Shown here: positions 1 through 7,796 of the stretch, piece by piece
Layout: each line of letters begins with the position of its first letter
Numbering within the stretch: the stretch's first letter is position 1
Assembly (NCBI GenBank): GCA_017305515.1
Contig: JAFKKP010000315.1
Coordinates: 1-33,470 of the forward strand
Origin: Hyphomicrobiales bacterium
GTDB lineage: Bacteria; Pseudomonadota; Alphaproteobacteria; Rhizobiales; Xanthobacteraceae
Direction: 5' to 3'
DNA length: 33,470 nt
The notes under the pieces: model-generated
Database searches by the model: none
The model's input: the letters and a program-made list of their open reading frames with translations, nothing else
What the model was told of the DNA's origin: nothing
Program-made: the position numbers and the translations under genes

Positions 1-75
1 GAAAGGCCGTATTGCCTTGCGTCCCGCCAGTCACATCGCTATATCCGCGCCATCACTCACGCGGACTTTCGGCGA

Positions 76-126
76 CGGCCCCGACAATGGGCCGCTTTAG
101 CCTTCCGGTGGCCCATCTGGGTCCAC
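76..126 (+). promoter_or_regulatory. Two hairpins in the rpsB leader
   Basis: Two inverted repeats lie upstream of the rpsB start at 157. The first pairs CGGCCC (76-81) with GGGCCG (89-94) around a 7-base loop. The second pairs GTGG (108-111) with CCAC (123-126), with CCC/GGG inside and one bulged base. Leaders of ribosomal protein operons often carry structures for autoregulation, and S2 is known to repress its own operon in E. coli. Assigning that role here is inference from position only. The first hairpin could equally be the end of an upstream transcript, although no T-run follows it. Confidence 0.3.
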
Positions 127-156
127 ACGTTCGCGGCGGATCAACCGGAGAAGACA

Positions 157-1152
157 ATGGCAGTACCTGACTTCACGATGCGTCAGCTCTTGGAAGCTGG
201 CGTTCATTTCGGCCACCAGGCCCACCGATGGAATCCGAAGATGGCGGATTACATCTTCGGTGCCCGCAACAACATTCACATCATCGACCTCGCGCAGACC
301 GTGCCGATGCTTCATCGCGCGCTGCAAGCCGTCAGCGACACCGTCGCCAAGGGCGGACGCGTCCTGTTCGTCGGCACCAAGCGTCAGGCTCAGGACGGTA
401 TCGCGGAAGCCGCGAAGCGTTCGGCGCAGTATTTCGTCAATTCGCGCTGGCTCGGCGGTACCCTGACCAACTGGAAAACCGTCTCCGGTTCGATCAAGCG
501 TCTGCGTCAGCTCGAAGAGATGCTCGGTTCGGGCGAGGGCGCCCAGTACACGAAGAAGGAGCGCCTCACGCTTCAGCGCGAGCGTGACAAGCTCGACCGT
601 TCGCTCGGCGGCATCAAGGACATGGGCGGCTTGCCCGATCTGATCTTCGTGATCGACACCAACAAGGAAGACATCGCGATTGCCGAAGCCAACCGCCTGA
701 ACATTCCGGTGGCGGCGATCGTCGATACCAATTCGGACCCCAAGGGCATCACCTATGTGGTGCCGGGTAACGACGACGCGGGCCGCGCGATCGGTCTGTA
801 TTGTGATCTCATCGCACGCGCCGTGATCGACGGCATCTCGCGCGGTCAGGGCAATTCAGGCGTAGATATCGGCGCTTCGGCAAATCCTCGTGCAGAAGTC
901 GTCGAAGCGGCACAGCCGGCCGGCTTCCAGGGTCTGGCAGGTCCGCGCGGCGTTGCCGACGATCTCAAGAAGCTCACCGGCGTGTCGGGCGCGATCGAGA
1001 AGAAGTTCAACGATCTCGGCATCTTCCACTATTGGCAGCTTGCCGAACTCGATCATGACACCGCTCACAAGATCGGCGAAGAAGTCGGTCTTCCGGCGCG
1101 CGCCGATGGCTGGGTGGCCCAGTCCAAGGCGATGACCGCCGAGGCGGAATAA
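157..1152 (+). CDS. rpsB: 30S ribosomal protein S2
   Basis: S2 sits at the head-body junction of the 30S subunit and is needed to assemble S1. The body (about residues 1-230) is canonical: the start [20 protein letters not shown], then [14 protein letters not shown], the [10 protein letters not shown] segment near 96-105, and the DLIFVIDTN and [12 protein letters not shown] strands. The protein is 331 residues, against about 240 in E. coli. The extra C-terminal part carries a [15 protein letters not shown] segment followed by a second helix, resembling a helix-hairpin-helix-like tail (about 268-310). The start is an ATG with GGAG eight bases upstream. It is first in the long plus-strand cluster and is followed by tsf, its usual partner. 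Confidence 0.98.
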   Translation: MAVPDFTMRQLLEAGVHFGHQAHRWNPKMADYIFGARNNIHIIDLAQTVPMLHRALQAVSDTVAKGGRVLFVGTKRQAQDGIAEAAKRSAQYFVNSRWLGGTLTNWKTVSGSIKRLRQLEEMLGSGEGAQYTKKERLTLQRERDKLDRSLGGIKDMGGLPDLIFVIDTNKEDIAIAEANRLNIPVAAIVDTNSDPKGITYVVPGNDDAGRAIGLYCDLIARAVIDGISRGQGNSGVDIGASANPRAEVVEAAQPAGFQGLAGPRGVADDLKKLTGVSGAIEKKFNDLGIFHYWQLAELDHDTAHKIGEEVGLPARADGWVAQSKAMTAEAE

Positions 1153-1166
1153 TCGCGGCGACATTT

Positions 1167-1189
1167 CGCGGCCGGTTCATCCGGCCGCG
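1167..1189 (+). other. GC-rich hairpin between rpsB and tsf
   Basis: A perfect 9-base-pair stem, CGCGGCCGG (1167-1175) with CCGGCCGCG (1181-1189), closes a 5-base loop TTCAT. It starts 14 bases after the rpsB stop. No T-run follows, so it is not a textbook intrinsic terminator. A partial attenuator or a 3'-end stabiliser that lets rpsB and tsf be expressed unequally is plausible. The core CGGCCGGTTCATC recurs in the terminator after lpxB. Confidence 0.55.
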
Positions 1190-1280
1190 ACAATCTCAAG
1201 CTAGTTGAAACCTGCGCGTCGGATTGAGGCTTGCGGCATTCGCTGCGCCTTACGGCCCGCACAGGCAAAGGACATTTGAA

Positions 1281-2204
1281 ATGGCGACAATCACGGCGGC
1301 GATGGTCAAGGATCTGCGCGAGACGACCGGCGCGGGCATGATGGATTGCAAGGGCGCGCTCAACGAGACCAACGGTGATATGCAGGCGGCGATCGACTGG
1401 CTGCGCAAGAAGGGTCTGTCGAAGGCGGCGAAGAAATCCGGCCGTGTCGCGGCGGAAGGCCTGATCGCGGCTGTGACGTCGGGCACCAAGGGCGCGCTCG
1501 TCGAAGTGAACTCGGAAACCGATTTCGTCGGACGCAACGAGCAGTTCCAGGGTCTGGTGAAGATGATCGGCCAGGTCGCGCTCGACGCCGGAGACGACGT
1601 TGAAAAGATCAAAGCGGCGAAGGTCGGCAGCATCACGGTTGAAGCCGCGATCAACGACGCCATCGCCACCATCGGCGAGAACATGACGCTGCGCCGCGCC
1701 GCTTCGCTGTCGGTGAAGGACGGTGTTGTCGCAAGCTACATCCACAACGCGGTGATCGACGGTCTCGGCAAGATGGGCGTGCTCGTCGCGCTTGAGTCCA
1801 CGGGCAAGAAGGATGAACTGGCCGCGCTCGGCAAGCAGATCGCGATGCACATCGCCTCGTCGAATCCGCAGGCACTCGATGCCACCGGCCTCGATCCGGA
1901 AGTGGTGCGCCGCGAAAAGGACGTGATGGCCGACAAATACCGCCAGCAGGGCAAGCCGGACGCGATGATCGAGAAGATCGTCGAATCGGGCCTGAAGACC
2001 TACTACAAGGAAGTCACGCTGCTGGAACAGCCCTTCATCTTCGACGACAAGAAGAACGTCGGTCAGGCCGTGAAAGAAGCTGAGGGCAAGGCCGGCGCGC
2101 CTGTGAAGGTCACGGGATTTGTGCGCTATGCTCTGGGCGAGGGAATCGAGAAGCAGGAATCCGATTTCGCTGCCGAAGTTGCCGCCGCCGCCGGACAAGG
2201 GTGA
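1281..2204 (+). CDS. tsf: Elongation factor Ts
   Basis: EF-Ts is the guanine nucleotide exchange factor that recharges EF-Tu. The 307-residue product opens with [20 protein letters not shown], the UBA-like N-terminal domain. It then carries [11 protein letters not shown] and the family signature around [11 protein letters not shown] (about residues 79-89), which contacts the EF-Tu nucleotide site. The length is near the family norm of about 280-310. A longer frame opens at 1224, but the ATG at 1281 has AAAGGA eight bases upstream and matches the conserved N-terminus. A small inverted repeat CCGCC/GGCGG (2211-2225) lies just after the stop, before pyrH. Confidence 0.97.
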   Translation: MATITAAMVKDLRETTGAGMMDCKGALNETNGDMQAAIDWLRKKGLSKAAKKSGRVAAEGLIAAVTSGTKGALVEVNSETDFVGRNEQFQGLVKMIGQVALDAGDDVEKIKAAKVGSITVEAAINDAIATIGENMTLRRAASLSVKDGVVASYIHNAVIDGLGKMGVLVALESTGKKDELAALGKQIAMHIASSNPQALDATGLDPEVVRREKDVMADKYRQQGKPDAMIEKIVESGLKTYYKEVTLLEQPFIFDDKKNVGQAVKEAEGKAGAPVKVTGFVRYALGEGIEKQESDFAAEVAAAAGQG

Positions 2205-2278
2205 GGCATTCCGCCAGATCGGCGGATCATGCGCTCGGCCTGCGAGACTTCGGTCTGAAATGAGTGAGCGAACGCATT

Positions 2279-2995
2279 ATGGCTGAACCGGCTTACCGGC
2301 GCGTCGTCATCAAGGTCTCCGGCGAGTATCTCGCCGGCCACCAGCCGTTCGGCATTCATCAGCCAACCCTCGACCGCATCGCTTCCGATCTCATCAAGGC
2401 GCGCGAACTCGGCGTCGAGATCGCCGTCGTCGTCGGCGGCGGAAACATCTTCCGCGGCGTCGAAGTGTCGTCGCGCGGCGTCTCGCGCACCACCGGCGAT
2501 ACGATGGGCATGCTCGCCACCGTGATGAATTGTCTCGCGCTGGAATCTGCCTTGAGCCGCAAGGGGCAATCGGCGCGCGTGCTGTCGGCATTGATTATGC
2601 CGGAAGTCGCCGAACTGTTCACGATTGCGAATGCACATCGCTATCTCGCCGAAGGACGCATCGTCCTGCTCGCGGGCGGCACCGGCAATCCCTACTTCAC
2701 AACGGATACGACGGCCGTGCTGCGCGCCGCCGAAATCGGCGCGCAGGCGGTTTTGAAAGCGACCAATGTCGACGGCGTCTACAGCGCCGATCCGAAAACC
2801 GACAAATCCGCCACGCGGTTCGACCGGCTCAGCCATTCGCAGGCGGTCGAAGGCGGCTATAAGGTGATGGACGCCACGGCCTTCGCGCTTGCCCGCGAAA
2901 CGTCGCTGCCTATCATCGTGTTCTCGATTGCCGAGGCGGGTTCGATCGGCGCGATTTTGAGCGGCAAGGGCAAGGGCACAATTGTCGCCGGTTAA
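2279..2995 (+). CDS. pyrH: Uridylate kinase (UMP kinase)
   Basis: This enzyme phosphorylates UMP to UDP in pyrimidine nucleotide synthesis and belongs to the amino-acid kinase fold, unlike eukaryotic UMP kinases. Visible signatures are [12 protein letters not shown] at the N-terminus, [24 protein letters not shown], the [13 protein letters not shown] segment and [16 protein letters not shown] near the nucleotide site. The product is 238 residues, the usual length. The ATG at 2279 was chosen because it matches the family N-terminus; an in-frame ATG at 2264 would add five residues. Neither has a strong Shine-Dalgarno. It lies between tsf and frr, as in most proteobacteria. Confidence 0.96.
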   Translation: MAEPAYRRVVIKVSGEYLAGHQPFGIHQPTLDRIASDLIKARELGVEIAVVVGGGNIFRGVEVSSRGVSRTTGDTMGMLATVMNCLALESALSRKGQSARVLSALIMPEVAELFTIANAHRYLAEGRIVLLAGGTGNPYFTTDTTAVLRAAEIGAQAVLKATNVDGVYSADPKTDKSATRFDRLSHSQAVEGGYKVMDATAFALARETSLPIIVFSIAEAGSIGAILSGKGKGTIVAG

Positions 2996-3012
2996 GTTTC
3001 AGGGAGAGCGTG

Positions 3013-3576
3013 ATGGCGTCCGACACTTTCGATCTCAACGACCTCAAGCGCCGCATGGACGGCGCGACGGCGTCGCTCAAGCATGAACTTGGCGGGCTTC
3101 GCACCGGACGCGCGGCGATCTCGATGCTCGAGCCGGTGCAGGTCGAAGCCTATGGCAGCAACATGCCGCTCAATCAGGTCGCGACGGTCAGCGTTCCGGA
3201 GCCGCGCCTGCTGTCGGTGCAGGTGTGGGACAAATCGATGGTGAAGGCTGTCGAGACCGCCATCGTCAATTCCAATCTCGGATTGAATCCGGCGACCGAA
3301 GGCCAGGTCATTCGCCTTCGCATTCCCGAATTGAACGAAGAGCGCCGCAAGGAACTGGTGAAGGTCGCGCACAAATACGCGGAAGCCGCACGCGTCGCGA
3401 TCCGCCATGTCCGCCGCGACGGACTGGATATCGTCAAGAAGCTGGAAAAAGATCACAAGATTTCCGAGGACGAGCACGAGCGTCATTCGGGCGGGATTCA
3501 GAAGGTGACGGATGCTGCAATCGGCGACGTCGACAAGCTGCTTTCCGCGAAGGAAAAAGAAATCCTGACGGTCTGA
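3013..3576 (+). CDS. frr: Ribosome recycling factor
   Basis: RRF works with EF-G to split the post-termination ribosome. The 187-residue product has the family's length and landmarks: [25 protein letters not shown] in the first helix of the three-helix bundle, [15 protein letters not shown] in the small second domain, [17 protein letters not shown], and a C-terminal helix with [21 protein letters not shown] Shine-Dalgarno GGGAGAG precedes the start. A GTG directly before the ATG gives an alternative start one codon longer (3010). It begins 17 bases after pyrH ends. Confidence 0.97.
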   Translation: MASDTFDLNDLKRRMDGATASLKHELGGLRTGRAAISMLEPVQVEAYGSNMPLNQVATVSVPEPRLLSVQVWDKSMVKAVETAIVNSNLGLNPATEGQVIRLRIPELNEERRKELVKVAHKYAEAARVAIRHVRRDGLDIVKKLEKDHKISEDEHERHSGGIQKVTDAAIGDVDKLLSAKEKEILTV

Positions 3577-3587
3577 AAGATTTTTGG

Positions 3588-4346
3588 ATGTCGAACGGCG
3601 CCATGCCATTGCAACCGGAATCGGGTTCTCCCGAAATGCCGCGGCATGTCGCCATCATCATGGACGGCAACGGGCGCTGGGCTGCGGCGAGGGGATTGCC
3701 GCGCGCTGAGGGTCATCGCCGCGGCGTCGAGGCGCTGCGCAAAGTGGTGCGTGCGGCCGGCGAACTCGGTATTTCCTATCTCACCATCTTCTCGTTCAGT
3801 TCTGAAAACTGGACGCGGCCCGAAAGCGAGATCGGCGATCTGTTCGCGCTTCTGCGCCGGTTCATCCGAAACGATCTTGCGACGCTGCACAGCGACGGCG
3901 TGCGTGTGCGCGTGATCGGCGAGCGCGGCGGACTTGAGTCCGACATCATCGGCATGCTCACGGAAGCCGAAGAACTCACCCGCAACAACAATCGCTTCAC
4001 GCTGGTGGTTGCGTTCAACTACGGTTCGCGCCAGGAAATCGCGCGCGCGGCGCAGCGTCTCGCCCAGGAAGTCGCCGACGGCAAACGCGACCCGAAGAGC
4101 ATCGACGCCGACACGCTCGGCCATTCTCTCGATGCGCCGGACGTCCCCGATCCCGATCTCATCATCCGCACCAGCGGCGAGCAGCGGCTGTCGAACTTCC
4201 TGATGTGGCAGGCGGCCTACAGCGAACTCGTGTTCGTGCCGATCCACTGGCCGGATTTCGACAAGGCCGCGCTGGAGGGTGCGATCAAGGAATACGCAAC
4301 CCGCGAGCGCCGCTTCGGCGGTCTCGTCGCCAAGACGGCGTCGTGA
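3588..4346 (+). CDS. uppS: Undecaprenyl diphosphate synthase (cis-prenyltransferase)
   Basis: UppS condenses isopentenyl diphosphate units onto farnesyl diphosphate to make the C55 carrier for peptidoglycan and O-antigen units. The 252-residue protein shows [13 protein letters not shown] near residues 20-32, with the catalytic Asp26, then [32 protein letters not shown] and the C-terminal [19 protein letters not shown], which binds the second substrate. The ATG at 3588 is 11 bases after frr; an in-frame ATG at 3603 would also keep every motif. The frame is open back to 3225, but that part overlaps frr and is not family-like. The stop overlaps the presumed cdsA start. Confidence 0.96.
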   Translation: MSNGAMPLQPESGSPEMPRHVAIIMDGNGRWAAARGLPRAEGHRRGVEALRKVVRAAGELGISYLTIFSFSSENWTRPESEIGDLFALLRRFIRNDLATLHSDGVRVRVIGERGGLESDIIGMLTEAEELTRNNNRFTLVVAFNYGSRQEIARAAQRLAQEVADGKRDPKSIDADTLGHSLDAPDVPDPDLIIRTSGEQRLSNFLMWQAAYSELVFVPIHWPDFDKAALEGAIKEYATRERRFGGLVAKTAS

Positions 4347-5200
4347 GCGGCATGGCGCCGGACGCCCGACCATCGGTTTCCGGCGAGGCGAAGGGATCGA
4401 GCAATCTCTTCAGCCGCGTGGTTGCCGCGCTCATTCTGGCACCCCTCACCATTATGGTCGTCTTCGCTGGCGGCTGGATCTGGATTTTGCTGGTGACTGC
4501 GGTTGCGATCGGCCTGTTCTACGAATGGGACGGCATCGTCAACGCAAAGCGCGATGCACGTATCATCGCAATCGGCGTCATTGCGCTCGAACTGATCGGG
4601 CTGGCGCTGTGGTTCGGCTGGACCGGGATCGCATTCACGACCGCCATTGTTGCTCCAACGCTGATTGCCTATCTGTCGAACGAGCGGCGCGCGTGGAATG
4701 TTGGCGGATTTTTCTATGCGGCTGCTGCGCTGATCGCGTCGGTCTTGGTTCGCCTCGATCCCGCGGTCGGGTTTTACGCGCTGGTCTATCCGCTTCTGAT
4801 CGTGTGGGTGACGGACATCGGCGGCTATTTCGCCGGACGCGGCATCGGCGGGCCGAAACTCGCGCCGCGCATCAGCCCGAAGAAGACGTGGGCCGGTGCC
4901 ATTGGTGGCATTGTGTTAAGCCTCGTGATTGCTCTCGCCGCGACATGGCTTGGATGGGGCCGTCTCGTTCCGATGGTCGTGATCGCGCTCGTGCTGTCGA
5001 TCGTCTCGCAGTTCGGCGATCTGTTCGAGTCACGGGTCAAGCGGCAATTCGGCGTGAAGGATTCCAGCCAGATCATTCCCGGCCACGGCGGCCTGCTTGA
5101 TCGGCTTGACGGTTTCGTTGCGGCGATTGTTTTCGCTGCCTTGTTCGGTTACTTGCGCGGCGGCCTCGACGGCGTCGGCCGCGGTTTCATGATGTGGTGA
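4343..5200 (+). CDS. cdsA: Phosphatidate cytidylyltransferase (CDP-diglyceride synthase)
   Basis: CdsA makes CDP-diacylglycerol from phosphatidic acid and CTP, the branch point for bacterial phospholipids, in the inner membrane. The product has about seven to eight hydrophobic segments (for example [20 protein letters not shown] near the N-terminus). It ends in the family signature: [19 protein letters not shown] followed by [12 protein letters not shown], which holds the metal-binding aspartates. [13 protein letters not shown] and the ISPKKTWAG motif are also present. The start is uncertain: a GTG at 4343 overlaps the uppS stop (GTGA), while an ATG at 4352 gives a protein three residues shorter. 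The order uppS-cdsA-dxr-rseP is conserved in proteobacteria. Confidence 0.94.
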   Translation: MSGMAPDARPSVSGEAKGSSNLFSRVVAALILAPLTIMVVFAGGWIWILLVTAVAIGLFYEWDGIVNAKRDARIIAIGVIALELIGLALWFGWTGIAFTTAIVAPTLIAYLSNERRAWNVGGFFYAAAALIASVLVRLDPAVGFYALVYPLLIVWVTDIGGYFAGRGIGGPKLAPRISPKKTWAGAIGGIVLSLVIALAATWLGWGRLVPMVVIALVLSIVSQFGDLFESRVKRQFGVKDSSQIIPGHGGLLDRLDGFVAAIVFAALFGYLRGGLDGVGRGFMMW

Positions 5201-5204
5201 TGCG

Positions 5205-6428
5205 ATGAATGCAGTTCCGTTGCGTAACGACAAATCGGCGGCGTCCGGCATCCGCAGCGTCAGCGTTCTCGGCGCGACCGGCTCCATCGGCGACAGCACG
5301 ATGGATCTTATTCGCGCGGCACCCGACCGTTATCGCGTCGAGGCATTGACGGCGAACAGCAACGTCGCCGGACTTGCGAAGCTCGCCAAGGAATTCAACG
5401 CGCGCTTCGTGGCACTTGCCGATGCATCGAAGCTCGGCGAACTGCGCGATGCGCTTGCGGGCACCGACATCGCCAGCGGTGCAGGCGAGAGTGCGATCAT
5501 CGATGCGGCGGAACGTCCGTCCGACTGGGTGATGGCCGCTGTCAGTGGCGCAGCCGGATTGAAACCCGCGCTCGCGGCTGCGGATCGCGGCGCGACGATT
5601 GCGCTCGCCAACAAGGAGTGCCTCGTCTGTGCAGGCGATTTCTTCATGGATCGTGCGGCGAAAGCAGGCGCGTGCGTCTTGCCTGCGGACTCCGAGCATA
5701 ATGCGCTGTTTCAGGCGCTGGCGTCCGGCAACCGCGACGAACTTGTTCGCGTGATTATCACAGCCTCGGGCGGGCCGTTCCGCACCTGGAAGGCCTCTGA
5801 TATCGAACAGGCGACGCTGGAGCAGGCGCTCAAACATCCGAACTGGAGCATGGGGCAGAAGATCACCATCGATTCCGCTTCGATGATGAACAAAGGTCTC
5901 GAAGTGATCGAAGCCTCGTATCTGTTCGCGCTCTCGCCGGACGAGATCGACGTGCTGGTTCATCCGCAATCCATCGTTCACGGCATGGTGGAGTTTTCGG
6001 ATCGCTCGGTGATGGCGCAGCTCGGCACGCCCGACATGCGGACGCCGATTGCGCATTGCCTCGGCTGGCCGGACCGCATTCCCGGCCGCGCCGCGCCGCT
6101 CGATCTTGCCAAAATCGGCTCGCTGACATTCGAGGCGCCGGACTACGAACGATTCCCCGGCTTGAAACTGGCCTACGACGCGCTGCGGATCGGTAAGGGC
6201 GCGACCACGGTGTTCAACGCAGCAAACGAGGTTGCCGTTGCCGCCTTCGTCGCCAAGAAGATTCGTTTCGGAGGCATCGCGCAGCTTGTGGAAGCAACCC
6301 TGAATGCGTGGGTGAGGGGCGGGAACCAGGCTCCGCTGACGAGTGCGGACGACGCGATTTCCGTTGACCATGTTGCGCGAAATAAGGCGGCCTCCCTCTT
6401 GCCTCAAATTGCCTTAAAGGCATCCTAG
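5205..6428 (+). CDS. dxr: 1-deoxy-D-xylulose 5-phosphate reductoisomerase
   Basis: DXR carries out the first committed step of the MEP isoprenoid pathway, turning DXP into MEP with NADPH and a divalent metal. The 407-residue product has the NADPH loop [16 protein letters not shown] (about residues 22-37), [10 protein letters not shown], the metal and substrate motif [18 protein letters not shown], the [19 protein letters not shown] segment, and [12 protein letters not shown]. The length is typical. It starts four bases after the cdsA stop. Its own TAG lies inside a 14-base palindrome. In the cluster it supplies precursor for the UppS product and for ubiquinone side chains. Confidence 0.97.
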   Translation: MNAVPLRNDKSAASGIRSVSVLGATGSIGDSTMDLIRAAPDRYRVEALTANSNVAGLAKLAKEFNARFVALADASKLGELRDALAGTDIASGAGESAIIDAAERPSDWVMAAVSGAAGLKPALAAADRGATIALANKECLVCAGDFFMDRAAKAGACVLPADSEHNALFQALASGNRDELVRVIITASGGPFRTWKASDIEQATLEQALKHPNWSMGQKITIDSASMMNKGLEVIEASYLFALSPDEIDVLVHPQSIVHGMVEFSDRSVMAQLGTPDMRTPIAHCLGWPDRIPGRAAPLDLAKIGSLTFEAPDYERFPGLKLAYDALRIGKGATTVFNAANEVAVAAFVAKKIRFGGIAQLVEATLNAWVRGGNQAPLTSADDAISVDHVARNKAASLLPQIALKAS

Positions 6429-6437
6429 TTAACTAGG
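6424..6437. repeat. 14-bp perfect palindrome over the dxr stop codon
   Basis: CCTAGTTAACTAGG equals its own reverse complement and includes the dxr TAG (6426-6428). A short GGGCC-TTCG-GGCTT hairpin with a UUCG tetraloop follows before the rseP start. The palindrome could be a protein-binding site or part of a processing hairpin; the sequence alone does not decide. Confidence 0.5.
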
Positions 6438-6460
6438 GATCGGGCCTTCGGGCTTCACGG

Positions 6461-7624
6461 GTGAGGGACGGTCTAGTGGATTTTTTGCTGAATGGTTTCA
6501 ATACGTTGAGTCATGGACTCATCGGATACATCGTCCCGTTCCTGTTCGTTCTCACCATCGTCGTTTTCTTCCATGAGCTGGGCCACTTCCTCGTCGCCCG
6601 CTGGGCCGGCGTGCGGGTGTTAACGTTCTCGCTCGGCTTCGGTCCGGAACTGTTCGGCTTCAACGACCGCCACCGCACGCGCTGGAAAGTCTCGGCCATT
6701 CCGCTCGGCGGCTATGTCAAATTCTTCGGCGACGATTCCGAGGCGAGCACGCCTTCTTCCGATGCGCTGAAAGCGATGACGGAAGAGGAGCGTAAGGTCA
6801 GCTTCCACGGCAAGAAGGTCGGACCGCGCGCGGCGATCGTCGCGGCTGGCCCGATCGCGAATTTCCTTCTGGCGATTGTGATCTTCGCGGCTCTCTTCAC
6901 GTTCTTCGGCAAGCCCAATCAAAGCGCGCGGGTCGATCAGGTTCAGGAAAAGAGCGCGGCTGCTGCTGCCGGCTTCAAGTCCGGCGACATCGTCACCGCC
7001 ATCGACGGCAGCGCCATCGAGAACTTCACCGACATGCAGCGTGTCGTCTCGACGAAGGCGGGTGTGCCGCTGACCTTCTCGGTCAAGCGCGACGACAAGA
7101 TCGTCACGCTCAAGGGCACGCCTGAACTTCGCGAGATAAAGGACGCCTTCGGCAACACCCACAAGGTCGGGGTGCTGGGGATCACACGTGCAACAACGCC
7201 CGGCGACGCCACCAATGAAAAGGTGAATCCCGCAACCGCTGTTTGGCTGGGCGTGAAGGAAACCTGGTTCGTCGCCAAGAGCACGGTGCTCTACATCGGC
7301 GATGTTTTCACCCGCCGCGCCAGTGCGGACCAAGTCGGCGGCCCGATCCGCATCGCTCAGATCTCCGGGCAGGTTGCGACGTTGGGCCTGTCACCGCTGA
7401 TTCATCTGGCTGCGGTACTTTCGGTCTCAATCGGCCTTCTCAACCTGTTTCCGGTGCCGCTGCTCGATGGCGGACACCTTTTGTTCTATATCGTCGAGGC
7501 CGTCCGGGGGCGGCCTTTGTCGGAAAGATCGCAGGAAATGGGCTTCCGCGTGGGGCTGGCGCTGGTGCTGATGCTGATGATTTTCGCGACCTATAACGAC
7601 ATCCTGCATCTGGCCGGTTCCTGA
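6461..7624 (+). CDS. rseP: RIP metalloprotease RseP (site-2 protease)
   Basis: This is an intramembrane zinc protease that cuts transmembrane anti-sigma factors and remnant signal peptides. Zinc ligands are visible as HELGH at residues 38-42 in the first transmembrane segment, with the third ligand in LLDGG near 334-338. A single PDZ domain (about 150-220, including AAGFKSGDIVTAIDG) lies between them; E. coli RseP has two. The FGDD and GPIANFLLA segments are typical of the family. The start is GTG at 6461; another in-frame GTG at 6476 would remove five residues. It lies between dxr and bamA, as expected for an envelope-stress protease. Confidence 0.95.
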   Translation: MRDGLVDFLLNGFNTLSHGLIGYIVPFLFVLTIVVFFHELGHFLVARWAGVRVLTFSLGFGPELFGFNDRHRTRWKVSAIPLGGYVKFFGDDSEASTPSSDALKAMTEEERKVSFHGKKVGPRAAIVAAGPIANFLLAIVIFAALFTFFGKPNQSARVDQVQEKSAAAAAGFKSGDIVTAIDGSAIENFTDMQRVVSTKAGVPLTFSVKRDDKIVTLKGTPELREIKDAFGNTHKVGVLGITRATTPGDATNEKVNPATAVWLGVKETWFVAKSTVLYIGDVFTRRASADQVGGPIRIAQISGQVATLGLSPLIHLAAVLSVSIGLLNLFPVPLLDGGHLLFYIVEAVRGRPLSERSQEMGFRVGLALVLMLMIFATYNDILHLAGS

Positions 7625-7796
7625 CGGTAAATTCGGTGGCGTGGCCGAACGGCAACGTATTGTTAAGAAATTAGAATTTTGGGGTCATGAGTCGTTTGCC
7701 CGCTAGGCAAAATTGGCTACAAGCGGTGCAACATTGGGGATTCTCTCAGGTCCGGAAACGGGCTTTAGGGCAAGTACGGCGAGGGCGCTTAGCGCG

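Noticed and set aside
1065..2198. Minus-strand frame of 377 codons across the rpsB end and tsf
   Set aside because: Antisense to tsf, no recognisable domain, no plausible start context.
3225..3587. Upstream in-frame extension of uppS
   Set aside because: It overlaps frr in another frame and lacks similarity to the family; the conserved protein starts near 3588.
5187..6407. Open frame of about 400 codons on the minus strand across dxr
   Set aside because: It is fully antisense to an unmistakable gene, with no family-like motif; high GC at codon position 3 leaves such frames open.
7657..7680. AT-rich stretch upstream of bamA as a promoter
   Set aside because: TTGTTA and TAGAAT are only six bases apart, too close for a -35/-10 pair; kept as a comment, not a feature.
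7689..7743. Two GANTC sites in the bamA leader as CcrM methylation control
   Set aside because: GANTC is expected often by chance in this length and scattered sites occur in genes too; no phase or spacing pattern supports control.
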